DNA from: Coleofasciculus sp040219735
GTDB taxonomy: Bacteria > Cyanobacteriota > Cyanobacteriia > Cyanobacteriales > Coleofasciculaceae
DNA: 64,000 nucleotides
Strand: one strand, 5' to 3'
Assembly: GCA_040219735.1 (NCBI GenBank)
Contig: JAVJRX010000019.1
The notes beneath the pieces are model-generated. The model was given only the letters and a program-made list of their open reading frames with translations. It ran no database searches and was not told the origin of the DNA. The position numbers and the translations under genes are program-made. Shown piece by piece: positions 1 through 8,363 of the stretch. The number at the start of each line of letters is the position of its first letter. Positions within the stretch are counted from its first letter, which is position 1.

Positions 1-501
1 ACCGGAGGGGCAACCATACCCCTCCACCCCGAAAGGGGTATGCTTCTTAAACCGCTACCGCGTGTTCCTCCCTGGTCTAAAGCTTGCCCGATAAGCGAAG
101 CGAAGGGACACAGGGTTTCCCACAACGAAGGATTTTTATGAGGAATTTCATTGGGGGGCAAGTTAAACTGAAATTTTGCACTCCAGCGAGCAATGGGGAT
201 TATTGGGAATAATCCAATGGAAAAACCCGGCTTTTTCACGAATACCCTGGTTTTTATTGAGAATCGTGCCAGATGGGAGCTAAGGTTCATCAAAAACCCT
301 TTCTGGGGTTCATCCCACGACAAGATATGTCTTTTTGTGAGCAATCCTACATAGAAAGACTTATTCCCAAATAATTATTCTTAATTTTTAATACTATGGG
401 TTGAGTGAAATCTGCCAGTGAAGACTGGATATTATAAACAAAATTGTTTAAGATAATAGTGTCACTCGCCAAGGCATTCACTGTTGAAGAGGATTATTAT
501 C
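1..501. other. Intergenic region with two hairpins at the window edge
   Basis: No gene was recognised here. Two adjacent inverted repeats open the window. GGAGGGG (4-10) pairs with CCCCTCC (19-25). ACCCC (26-30) pairs with GGGGT (35-39) around a GAAA tetraloop. Neither is followed by a T run, so they could end a transcript from outside the window or belong to a structured RNA. The rest is AT-rich and contains the upstream region of the DUF928 gene. Confidence 0.4.
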
Positions 502-1269
502 GTGACTTGGCAACGTTACTACATTTATATAAGCTTATTTCTCCTCAGTCTGTTGTTGAACATCCTGCCGATTGAGGGGTTATCCGTGCAGGCGCAAGAG
601 ATTGCGCCGAGTAGAAGCCTATCTAGTCGTTCGATAGTGACGGTAAGATTCTCACCGCCACCGACAAGTGAGCAACCCTTACCCGGTAATCGGGAGGGGG
701 GAGGGACTCGTGATGGCGGATGTCCTCAAGATGCTAAAGGACTCAATCTGGCGATTACTTCTGTAATGCCCGCGACTCACCAAGGATTGACCGTGGCTGA
801 ACGCCCGACCTTTTTTGTTTACGTTCCTAAAACCACGGCGAAGCAGGCACTCTTTGTGCTTAAGGATAAAAATGAAGATTATTATTACGAAACAACCTTG
901 CCCATGCCCAAACAAGCAGGGATTCTCCGCGTAAACCTCCCGGATGAGGCATCAGGGCTAGAAGTTGGTAAAACGTATCATTGGTCATTTCTGATGATTT
1001 GTGGCGAGCAAGTCATGCCAGATAGTCCCGGAGTTCAAGGAGTGATTAGACGGATTAAGCCGAATGGAACATTAAATCAGCTAGACGGAGAACCTCTGCT
1101 GGAACAGGCTCTCCGGTATGGGGAAAATGGTATTTGGTTCGATACTCTGACAACCCTGGCTCAACTTAGACAATCTAATTCAGAGGATTCCTCCTTTCAA
1201 GTGGCTTGGGCAGACTTGTTAAAATCGGTAGGACTCGACGCGATCGCGACTCAACCCCTGGTTAATTAA
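502..1269 (+). CDS. DUF928 family exported protein
   Basis: Protein of about 255 residues of the cyanobacterial DUF928 family; its biochemical role is unknown. It has an N-terminal hydrophobic segment typical of a signal peptide, a low-complexity stretch, and then the conserved core with 'AERPTFFVYVP' and 'GKTYHWSFLMICG'. The frame is open from a TTG at 484, but the GTG at 502 is preferred. It follows GAAGAGG at suitable spacing, and the resulting N-terminus (MTWQ) matches that of the second DUF928 protein in the window (17454-18077, MAWK). DUF928 genes often sit beside CHAT/TPR and haemagglutinin-type genes, as the second copy does here, which suggests an envelope or secretion-associated role (inference). 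Confidence 0.85.
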   Translation: MTWQRYYIYISLFLLSLLLNILPIEGLSVQAQEIAPSRSLSSRSIVTVRFSPPPTSEQPLPGNREGGGTRDGGCPQDAKGLNLAITSVMPATHQGLTVAERPTFFVYVPKTTAKQALFVLKDKNEDYYYETTLPMPKQAGILRVNLPDEASGLEVGKTYHWSFLMICGEQVMPDSPGVQGVIRRIKPNGTLNQLDGEPLLEQALRYGENGIWFDTLTTLAQLRQSNSEDSSFQVAWADLLKSVGLDAIATQPLVN

Positions 1270-1298
1270 TAGGATGTAATGATGAAAATATCCCATCT

Positions 1299-1326
1299 GT
1301 AGGGGCGCACCGACGTGCGCCCTTTA
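1299..1326. terminator. Hairpin between convergent genes, probable bidirectional terminator
   Basis: GGGCGCAC (1303-1310) pairs perfectly with GTGCGCCC (1315-1322) around a 4-base loop, followed by TTTAT. It lies between the converging DUF928 and pabB genes. A related hairpin occurs at 54103-54127, so this is also a member of a dispersed repeat family. Confidence 0.55.
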
Positions 1327-2820
1327 TCCAATGGTGTTTTTGCTGCCCCGATTCAACGCATTGAGTTGAGCTTGGGCTTTCTGTAGAGATTCATACCATT
1401 CCTTTTGCGGATCACTGTCGGCAACAATCCCCGCACCAACTTGTCCCCAAACCGTTGCCCCAGGTTGAGAATTGCCCGATTTACGATACAACAACGTGCG
1501 AATCAAAATATTTAAGTCCAGGTTTCCCCGCCAATCTAAATAACCGCAAGAACCATAAAATAAGTTGCGCTTGACAGGTTCAAGCTCTTCAATAATTTCC
1601 ATACAGCGAACTTTCGGACAACCCGTAATGGTTCCCCCAGGAAATACACCGCGAATCAAGTCTATCGGGTCACACTTGGGGCTGAGTGTACCAATAATAT
1701 TACTAACCAAGTGCATGACGTGGCTGTAGCGTTCAATACTAAGAAGTTCATTCACTTGTACAGTCCCCCATTCACAAACTCTGCCGATATCATTGCGCTC
1801 TAAGTCAACTAACATGATATGTTCGGCTCTTTCCTTAGTATTGGCAATTAACTCTTGGGCTAACTGTTCATCCTGAGTTGAATTAGCGCCCCGTTTTCGC
1901 GTTCCAGCAATCGGTCTAGTCTCAACTTTTTTGCCTGATAATTGAATCAATCGTTCAGGTGAACAGCTAATCATTGCCCCCCACGGAGTTTGCCAATAAC
2001 TGGCAAAAGGGGAAGGATTGATCTGTTGCAACGCTCGATAGATTGACCAGCTATTCAAAGCAGTATACGCTTCAAACCGTAACGACAAATTTGCCTGAAA
2101 GATATCGCCAGCTTGAATATAGTTTTTCGCTTGCTGCACCGCTGCTATATAATCGTGCTGAGAGATTTGGAAAATAGGAGTAATGGGATTACTTTTGCCC
2201 GGTTTTGGTAAATCCTGTACTCCTATCTCTCTATCAGCTTGTTTTAGCTGACGTTGCAAGGAGTCAAGTTGAGCCGAATCTGTCGTCGCTAACCAGAGAA
2301 CTTGCTGGTGATGATCTAGCACAGCAAAGGATTCCGGTTCATACCAGTAGGCGATGGGGAAAGGAAGGGAATCGGTGTTTAGTTGGGGGAGTTGCTCAAT
2401 CTCCCAGGCTAAATCATATCCCAGCCATCCTAACCAACCCCCTGTAAAGGGAAGGAGAGCAGGAACCAGTGATTGAGCCTTTTGCACTTGAAGCAGGCGG
2501 CGTAGGAAGGGTAGAATGTCTCCCACAGACGGTGTCCAGAGCTGAGGTTGATGCTCAATAAAGCGAGGAAAACCCGCACAAATAGAATATCGAGCTAGAT
2601 GGGTATTATTTGGCGTCACGGGGCTTTCTAGGAGAGTAGCAATGTGATAATTTTCAGCCAAGTTTCTTTCTAGAGCTGAATCTCCTGTGGGATGAAGAAA
2701 TAGCGCCTCGAAGACGTGGGAACCACTACGCTTAGCCAAAGGAAGCTTGCGCCAATGCCAAGGTTGTATGGGTTTGAGGGAGGATGGGCTAGGGAGCATG
2801 TCAGGGGCGATGTCGGACAA
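1324..2820 (-). CDS. pabB: Aminodeoxychorismate synthase component I (PabB)
   Basis: Chorismate-utilising enzyme that makes 4-amino-4-deoxychorismate for p-aminobenzoate and folate synthesis, acting in the cytoplasm with a glutamine amidotransferase subunit that is not in this window. The protein has 498 residues. The N-terminal anthranilate-synthase-I-like region is followed by the chorismate-binding domain, with 'ETRPIAGTRKRG', 'ERAEHIMLVDLERNDIGR' and the 'GGTITGCPKVRCMEIIEE' signature near residue 400. The last motif and the 'SCGYLDWRG' stretch favour PabB over TrpE. The start is a TTG at 2820 with AAGGAA upstream; an ATG at 2799 is the alternative. The gene is monocistronic, converging with DUF928 and diverging from the antiporter gene. 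Confidence 0.9.
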   Translation of the reverse strand: MSDIAPDMLPSPSSLKPIQPWHWRKLPLAKRSGSHVFEALFLHPTGDSALERNLAENYHIATLLESPVTPNNTHLARYSICAGFPRFIEHQPQLWTPSVGDILPFLRRLLQVQKAQSLVPALLPFTGGWLGWLGYDLAWEIEQLPQLNTDSLPFPIAYWYEPESFAVLDHHQQVLWLATTDSAQLDSLQRQLKQADREIGVQDLPKPGKSNPITPIFQISQHDYIAAVQQAKNYIQAGDIFQANLSLRFEAYTALNSWSIYRALQQINPSPFASYWQTPWGAMISCSPERLIQLSGKKVETRPIAGTRKRGANSTQDEQLAQELIANTKERAEHIMLVDLERNDIGRVCEWGTVQVNELLSIERYSHVMHLVSNIIGTLSPKCDPIDLIRGVFPGGTITGCPKVRCMEIIEELEPVKRNLFYGSCGYLDWRGNLDLNILIRTLLYRKSGNSQPGATVWGQVGAGIVADSDPQKEWYESLQKAQAQLNALNRGSKNTIG

Positions 2821-3021
2821 GTTTTTTCCTTATTTTGCGCCTTTTGGTTACAATATTTTTATACATCAATCCTCTATAGACAATAACAATTTAGCAGTTT
2901 CCTGGGCGAGTCAATATACCTATACGTCTTTACGCTAATAATTCGGAAGCAATAGGTTAAACAGAACTTGATTGAAGAACCTGTGTCTATAAAATAGCGG
3001 CGATTTTTAAGCCAAAAGGTG

Positions 3022-5106
3022 ATGAATGAATCGATAGCATTTTTCCAAACAGGGCTACCCGAAGGTCCAATTGTAGCGTTTACTATTCTGCTGTTAGTCA
3101 GTTTAACCATTCCGCCGTTGTTCGAGCGTCTGGGATTGCCTGGGTTAGTCGGATTGCTGTTGGCAGGAGTCATTCTGGGTTCCAATGGTTTGCAGCTATT
3201 GGATGGTGACAGCGAAACCATGAAGCTGCTATCAGATATCGGCAAAATTTACCTAATGTTTGTGGCTGGGCTAGAAATTGACTTGGTGCAGTTCCGCAAG
3301 AAAAAACATCGCTCCTTAGTTTTTGGATTAATGACCTTTATCGTACCACTTGTCACCAGTATGATGATTGGACGATTATTTGGTTTTGGGTGGAATACAT
3401 CCCTGCTGATGGGTTCTTTATTTGCCTCCCATACTCTATTAGGGTATCCCATCGTCCAGCGCTTGGGTTTAGTTGAGAAAGAATCAGTCATTGTTACCAT
3501 TGGCGCGACAATCTTTACCGATATTAGTGCGCTGCTTGTCCTAGCACTATGCGTTTCGATTAATGCGGGAGAGTTTTCTCTCTATAGTTTGATTCAGCAA
3601 TTGGTTTCATTAGCCATTTACACAGCCATCGTTTTATTTGGCTTTGACTGGGTGGGGAAGGAACACTTTCGGCGGACGGGAGATGATGAGGGTAATCAGT
3701 TTTTGTTCGTACTTCTGGCGGTGTTTCTAGCGTCAGTGGGGGCGGAGATTATTCAGATTGATCAGATTGTTGGTGCATTTATGGCGGGTTTGGCGGTTAA
3801 TGATGTGGTGGGAAACTCACCCGTTAAAGAAAAAGTGGAGTTTGTGGGCAGTGTTTTATTTATCCCCTTTTTCTTTGTAGACATGGGTTTACTCCTAGAC
3901 ATTCCCGTGTTTGTCGAAAGCCTCACCACCAGTTTTTGGCTAACCCTGGCAATTGTCGTGGGATTGCTGGGGAGCAAATTTTTCGCTGCCGCGATCGCGA
4001 AATTCCTCTATCATTACAGTTTTGACGAGATGATGGTAATGTGGTCTCTGTCTGTACCCCAAGTCGCCGCCACACTAGCCGCCGCCTTGGTTGGTTTGCA
4101 GGTGGGGTTAATCACGGAAACCGTATTTAACAGCATCATTGTTTTAATGCTGATCACCTCTATCCTCGGTCCCCTACTCACCGGAAAATTTGCCCCGAAA
4201 CTTCCTTTACCCAAACCCAGCCCGAAAACTAACCAGTCTAAACTGTGGTGGGAAAATCATCGCTTTGAACGTTTAGAGGAACAAGAACCGGTTCCGTTTA
4301 CGATAGTTGTGCCTGTTAGCAAAAGTCAAACCAAGGGGTATTTGATGGAAATGGCAGCACTGCTAGCGCATCACCAATCCGGTCAAATTATACCTCTATC
4401 TATCTCTCCATCTCATACCTACATGGATGAACCCCAGATGCAGGTTAACCTGCGCCAAAGTCGGCGACTCCTGAACAAAGCGCTAACAGTTAGTTCTGAG
4501 TTTGAAGCCGAGGCGAAACCTGTACTGCGAATTGAGAATGACATCGCCTCTGGAATTGTTCACACCGCCCGGGAACAAGATGCCAGTTTAATTGTCATGA
4601 GTTGGCGCAAAAATACAGGATTGCGGGCACGTTTGTTTGGTACGATTATTAACCGGGTATTTTGGGCATCTCACTGTCCAGTTGCGGTGATGCGACTCTT
4701 AGATGAGCCAGTCAACCTGCGTAAAATCTTGGTACCCGCGAAAAACTTCTCGCCGCAGACAATCCGCACGGTGAGGTTTGCTCAACTCCTGGCTGATACC
4801 CATCAAGGGGAGGTGAAACTGCTACATGTTTGTCCGGTTAAAACAGCATCCTCCGAAATGGCGGCGATTGAAGACGAGTATATTAATGTGCTGAATGTTA
4901 CTGGAGATCATGTAAAACCAACAGTGCAAGTGATTCAAAGTGACGATGTGGCGCTGGCGATTCTGAAGGTGGCTCAGTTAGCGGATATGGTAATTTTGCG
5001 CTCTTTGCGTCGCCGTACTATTGCTGGGTTAGCGGTGAGCGATATTACCACACAATTGATAAAGGAACTCACCTGCTCATTGGTGTTGTTTGGGGAACCG
5101 TATTGA
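3022..5106 (+). CDS. Kef-type cation:proton antiporter with C-terminal Usp domains
   Basis: CPA2-family Na+/H+ or K+/H+ antiporter of about 694 residues. Residues 10-395 are a series of hydrophobic helices with family motifs such as 'GLPGLVGLLLAGVILG' and 'GLEIDLVQF'. The C-terminal third carries two universal-stress-protein-like domains, starting near residues 420 and 565 ('NLRKILVPAKNFSP'), thought to bind nucleotide and adjust transport. A GTG (3019) immediately precedes the ATG at 3022; the ATG is preferred. The gene is divergent from pabB across about 200 bp. The transported ion cannot be settled from sequence alone. Confidence 0.9.
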   Translation: MNESIAFFQTGLPEGPIVAFTILLLVSLTIPPLFERLGLPGLVGLLLAGVILGSNGLQLLDGDSETMKLLSDIGKIYLMFVAGLEIDLVQFRKKKHRSLVFGLMTFIVPLVTSMMIGRLFGFGWNTSLLMGSLFASHTLLGYPIVQRLGLVEKESVIVTIGATIFTDISALLVLALCVSINAGEFSLYSLIQQLVSLAIYTAIVLFGFDWVGKEHFRRTGDDEGNQFLFVLLAVFLASVGAEIIQIDQIVGAFMAGLAVNDVVGNSPVKEKVEFVGSVLFIPFFFVDMGLLLDIPVFVESLTTSFWLTLAIVVGLLGSKFFAAAIAKFLYHYSFDEMMVMWSLSVPQVAATLAAALVGLQVGLITETVFNSIIVLMLITSILGPLLTGKFAPKLPLPKPSPKTNQSKLWWENHRFERLEEQEPVPFTIVVPVSKSQTKGYLMEMAALLAHHQSGQIIPLSISPSHTYMDEPQMQVNLRQSRRLLNKALTVSSEFEAEAKPVLRIENDIASGIVHTAREQDASLIVMSWRKNTGLRARLFGTIINRVFWASHCPVAVMRLLDEPVNLRKILVPAKNFSPQTIRTVRFAQLLADTHQGEVKLLHVCPVKTASSEMAAIEDEYINVLNVTGDHVKPTVQVIQSDDVALAILKVAQLADMVILRSLRRRTIAGLAVSDITTQLIKELTCSLVLFGEPY

Positions 5107-5108
5107 AC

Positions 5109-5996
5109 AGGTATGTTCTTGTTGCGATCGCCTCCTCCTAATCAAGATTTATGAGAAGAGCGATCGCATTCATTTTATCGCTCTACGCCTGCTTTTTCTT
5201 CAGGATTGAACCGACTCCCATTGCACCGAATGCCAATACACCCAAAACAGAAGCAGGCTCTGGTACTGATGTTTTGGCACTAACTGTAATCTCCCCAGAA
5301 TTTCGATCTAATTCAATTGAAGTTCCCATTTGATCGACATTCTCACGCAATCGCAAGAGGCTACCAATCTCTCCAGATAAGAATTGTTCTCCGGTTACGC
5401 CCGTACCCCCTCCGACGTTAAAATTACCAAACAGGGTTTGAGTCGAAGTATCAAAATTAAATTGGAAAAAAGGAGATTCAGATACTCCGTCAGTCACCGT
5501 ATTAAACGACTGGAGCGGATTGTTGTTTGGATCGAAGAAAGAAACCATTAAGGATTGTAGGTTGTTCGTCGCTCCAGCACCACTTTCGGAAATAATGGTT
5601 GGAGCTGTGGTTTCGTCGTAGCTGAACATCCCCGTTGCTGAATAACCCGTATCCCCCTGCCAATTAAAGTTGAACGAGATCGCTTGGGCTTGTTGAGCGA
5701 TCGCCATCGATAAAGCCGCCGAAGTCGCAGCGGTAACGGCAATTTTTGTGAAAATGTTTTGCATGACTTTAATTCAAATGGTGCTGTAAACGGAAAAATA
5801 TACTATGGATTACTTTACTTCGCCAACGCCAAGGAGTCAAATAAAGATTTGATGAAGTTGCGGTCAAACTAGGAAGTTTTGTGAATCGATAATTAATCTT
5901 AAGTTAACCTGGCGGGTTCGATGGGCTGGAAGGGTAAACGCATATTGTCAATAAGCAGGGTTTCTAGCACAATAACTCGGCACCCATCTGTAACTA
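5109..5996. repeat. Tandem duplication, copy A (~0.89 kb)
   Basis: The stretch 5111-5996 matches 6154-7039 at a constant offset of 1043 bases with no net indel, by direct reading. It includes a PEP-CTERM gene, its upstream region and about 230 bp beyond. Most substitutions fall in the 3' half of the coding sequence. Confidence 0.95.
5183..5764 (-). CDS. PEP-CTERM sorting domain protein, copy A
   Basis: Small exported protein of 193 residues. It has an N-terminal signal peptide (MQNIF..., with an Ala-rich hydrophobic stretch ending QAQA) and a C-terminal PEP-CTERM tail: 'SVPEPASVLG', a hydrophobic helix, then KKKQA. By family knowledge, such proteins are exported and processed by an exosortase, often as part of extracellular matrix. 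The middle region is not recognised. It is paired with a near-identical gene at 6226-6807. The two proteins are almost the same over the first ~90 residues and differ mainly between residues 95 and 160. Confidence 0.9.
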   Translation of the reverse strand: MQNIFTKIAVTAATSAALSMAIAQQAQAISFNFNWQGDTGYSATGMFSYDETTAPTIISESGAGATNNLQSLMVSFFDPNNNPLQSFNTVTDGVSESPFFQFNFDTSTQTLFGNFNVGGGTGVTGEQFLSGEIGSLLRLRENVDQMGTSIELDRNSGEITVSAKTSVPEPASVLGVLAFGAMGVGSILKKKQA

Positions 5997-6153
5997 GGGT
6001 CTGCTGAATAAGTCTGGTGGAGGGAGCATGTAGAGACGTGCCATGGCACGTCTGGAAGCCGGGGCTCTCGTATTTACGGATAAAAGTTATGGAACTTATT
6101 GCGATCCTTGCTCCGTAAATGCGAGAGTCCGTATACCTGATAATACAAGCCGG
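5996..6153. repeat. Spacer between the duplicated copies, MITE-like
   Basis: The only unique segment between the two tandem copies. It begins with AGGGTCTGCTGAATAAG (5996-6012), a 17-mer found again at 37007-37023. It contains a GTAGAGACGT palindrome (6030-6053) and a long imperfect inverted repeat (6064-6080 with 6112-6128, 15 of 17 paired). It looks like remnants of small non-coding elements rather than a gene. Confidence 0.6.
6030..6053. repeat. GTAGAGACGT palindromic repeat
   Basis: Palindrome GTAGAGACGTGCC followed by its near mirror ending GGCACGTCT. Other members of the family are at 7053, 8307, 15434, 24334, 33662 and 51634. Confidence 0.85.
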
Positions 6154-7039
6154 GTATGTTCTTGTAGCGATCGCCTCCTCCTAATCAAGATTTATGAAAA
6201 GAGCGATCGCATTCATTTTATCGCTCTACGCTTGCTTTTTCTTCAGGATTGAACCGACACCCATTGCACCGAATGCCAATACACCCAAAACAGAAGCAGG
6301 CTCTGGTACTGATGTTTTGGCACTAACTGTAATCTCCCCAGAATTTCGATCTAATTGAATTGAAGTTGCTATTTGATCGACATCCTGACGCAATTCCAAG
6401 AAGCTACCAATATCTCCAGATAAGAATTGTTCTCCGATTACACCCGTACCCCCTCCTACATCGAAAGCACCAAACAGGGTTTGAGTCGAAGTATCAAAAT
6501 TAAATTGGAAAAAAGGAGATTCAGAGACTCCGTCAGTCACCGTATTAAGCGACTGGAGCGGATTGTTGTTTGGATCGAAGAAAGAAACCATTAAGGATTG
6601 TAGGTTGTTCGTCGCTCCAGCACCACTCTCGGAAATAATGGTTGGAGCTGTGGTTTCGTCGTAGCTAAACATCCCCGTTGCTGAATAACCCGTATCCCCC
6701 TGCCAATTAAAGTTGAACGAGATCGCTTGGGCTTGTTGAGCGATCGCCATCGATAAAGCCGCCGAAGTCGCAGCGGTAACGGCAATTTTCTTGAAAATGT
6801 TTTGCATGACTCTCATTAAAATGGTGCTGTAAACCAAAGAATATACCATGGATTACTTTACTTCGCCAATGCTAATGAGTCAAATAAAGATTTGATGAAG
6901 TTGCGGTCAAACTAGGAAGTTTTGTGAATCGATAATTAATCTTAAGTTAACCTGGCGGGTTCGATGGGCTGGCAGGGTAAACGCATATTGTCAATAAGCA
7001 GGGTTTCTAGCACAACAACTCGGCATCCATCTGTAACTA
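6154..7039. repeat. Tandem duplication, copy B (~0.89 kb)
   Basis: Second copy of 5111-5996 (offset 1043). It ends at a half-site of the GGGCGGGTTT/AAACCCGCCC repeat (7040-7050) and a GTAGAGACGT palindrome (7053-7080). Confidence 0.95.
6226..6807 (-). CDS. PEP-CTERM sorting domain protein, copy B
   Basis: Paralogue of the 5183-5764 product, of equal length (193 residues) when started at the homologous ATG at 6807. The frame is open to 6849, but that extension is outside the conserved signal peptide. It has the same signal peptide and the same PEP-CTERM tail (VPEPASVLG...KKKQA). Substitutions cluster in residues 95-160 (for example GNFNVGG becomes GAFDVGG, and LRENVDQMG becomes LRQDVDQIA), so the copies have diverged mainly in the exposed C-terminal half. 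Function unknown; probably a secreted or surface matrix protein. Confidence 0.9.
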   Translation of the reverse strand: MQNIFKKIAVTAATSAALSMAIAQQAQAISFNFNWQGDTGYSATGMFSYDETTAPTIISESGAGATNNLQSLMVSFFDPNNNPLQSLNTVTDGVSESPFFQFNFDTSTQTLFGAFDVGGGTGVIGEQFLSGDIGSFLELRQDVDQIATSIQLDRNSGEITVSAKTSVPEPASVLGVLAFGAMGVGSILKKKQA

Positions 7040-7052
7040 AACCCGCCCCGAT

Positions 7053-7080
7053 GTAGAGACGTAGCATGCTACGTCTCTAC
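7053..7080. repeat. GTAGAGACGT palindromic repeat
   Basis: Perfect palindrome with 14-base arms, from GTAGAGACGTAGCA to TGCTACGTCTCTAC. It directly follows an AAACCCGCCCC half-site of the second repeat family. Confidence 0.9.
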
Positions 7081-7149
7081 TGTTTGGTTTATCCGTAGAC
7101 TCCCGGCTACGAACTCAACATCAAACACCCGACCTTTTATTTGCAAATT

Positions 7150-7278
7150 TTATATCCCGATGACCCGCTTATTTGTATTTCCTGCTTCGTGGATTACAGA
7201 GGCTTGAGGTTGAAGAACCAATACTAGCAAAAAACCTAATGCAGCAAGAGGAACTAATTTCTCTAGAATTTTTTTCAT
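7150..7278 (-). CDS. Possible 42-residue exported peptide
   Basis: Short open frame of 42 codons starting with ATG at 7278. The N-terminus (MKKILEKLVPLAALGFLLV) is a convincing signal-peptide shape: lysines, a hydrophobic core, then QPQA before a short polar tail. No homologue is recognised and the ribosome-binding site is weak. It sits between the duplicated PEP-CTERM copy and the peroxiredoxin-like gene. It could also be the degraded start of a longer gene. Confidence 0.4.
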   Translation of the reverse strand: MKKILEKLVPLAALGFLLVLVLQPQASVIHEAGNTNKRVIGI

Positions 7279-7387
7279 ATTTGTGGCGGTTTACCTGAAA
7301 AGGAAGCAGTCAAGCCCGATTATATATCAGTCATTGTTATCATTAGCACAACAATCTTTACTCATCACAGTACAGTTTTAGCCTAAT

Positions 7388-8161
7388 ATGAATCCCTACG
7401 CTATTATTCATCAAACTCAACGCCAACGAGTCAGCGATGGTATGACGCGATCGCTCCTGGAAGACTGCGAGAATACCCCCCGCATCCTGGTACTCGTTTG
7501 GTCTCAACTGGGTGACTTTGACAGCCTCGAATACGCCTTCTGGTTACAGCGAGAGGCTGAACAGTTGCGGGCGAAGGGAATCGCCATTCGCGCTGTGGGG
7601 ATTGGCAATCTCGATTCAGGAAAACAGTTTTGTCACTATACCGGATTTCCGGCGGAGTGGTTGTTTGTTGATCCAAATGCCCAATTGCATCGCCAGCTTA
7701 ACCTTTATCCGGGGTTGAATTTTAAACTTCCTGGACTTTCTACCACTCAAACGGCTTGGCTCAACTTATTATTGATGTGTGCGGGTATTGGTAGCCCAGG
7801 TACACTGGCTGAAGTGTTTCGCGGTTATCGGGGCGATCGCAACGCACCTCAGCTGATTGGCGATGAGGAAATCATCAAGGCGAAACCCTTACCCCCTCTC
7901 AAAGGCTCATTTTTTCAATTCGCTGGGGGAAGTGGATATCAGCGCCCCTTTGAATTAGCTACCTTGAGACTACGGAATATGGTGGAAGTTTTGGGCAATT
8001 GGAAAACTTATGTTCCTAATCCCGCCTATATGACACAGCGAGGTGCCACATTCCTATTTGATGCAGACGGTAACGTATTGTATGAACATCGCGATCGCGC
8101 AATTCTCGGCTTTGCTGCAAATATGAGTCGCCCCTTATCATTTTTATATGAAAAAGGGTAG
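7388..8161 (+). CDS. Peroxiredoxin-like (AhpC/TSA-type) protein
   Basis: Protein of 257 residues with a thioredoxin-like fold of the peroxiredoxin-like family found in cyanobacteria. Recognisable parts are 'RILVLVWSQLGDFDSLEYA' where peroxiredoxins carry the active-site loop, 'AVGIGNL', 'FVDPNAQLHRQLNLYPG' and the late 'GATFLFDADGNVLYEHRD' strand-turn-strand. The usual peroxidatic Cys is absent from the loop (WSQLGDFDS), so a thiol peroxidase activity is doubtful. Its role may be redox-related but is unproven. It stands alone and no partner gene is obvious. Confidence 0.75.
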   Translation: MNPYAIIHQTQRQRVSDGMTRSLLEDCENTPRILVLVWSQLGDFDSLEYAFWLQREAEQLRAKGIAIRAVGIGNLDSGKQFCHYTGFPAEWLFVDPNAQLHRQLNLYPGLNFKLPGLSTTQTAWLNLLLMCAGIGSPGTLAEVFRGYRGDRNAPQLIGDEEIIKAKPLPPLKGSFFQFAGGSGYQRPFELATLRLRNMVEVLGNWKTYVPNPAYMTQRGATFLFDADGNVLYEHRDRAILGFAANMSRPLSFLYEKG

Positions 8162-8242
8162 GAGGGTAGAAGGGTAGCGATCGCATCGATTCCGGAATAA
8201 AAGTGCAGACAATTGGTGATTGAGTAAGAAAGAAAGTTTTAT

Positions 8243-8330
8243 GTAGGGGCGGGTTTTACTATTATCATTTTTTACCTCACCCAGATGTAACGAAACCCGC
8301 CCCGATGTAGAGACGTAGCATGCTACGTCT
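8243..8330. repeat. GGGCGGGTTT inverted repeat plus GTAGAGACGT palindrome
   Basis: 8243-8303 begins GTAGGGGCGGGTTTT and ends AAACCCGCCCC, about 60 bp with inverted ends. It is followed directly by a GTAGAGACGT palindrome at 8307-8330. The same two repeats are found together within the TPR-CHAT gene and the hybrid kinase gene. Confidence 0.85.
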
Positions 8331-8363
8331 GGAACAGTTCCTCTTCACAGATATACCCTAATC

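Noticed and set aside
6043..6252. Open frame of 69 codons between the duplicated copies
   Set aside because: It spans a palindrome, an inverted repeat and the 3' end of the PEP-CTERM gene on the other strand.
7388..8161. Assignment as a classical 2-Cys peroxiredoxin
   Set aside because: The peroxidatic Cys is not found in the expected loop, so only a peroxiredoxin-like call was kept.
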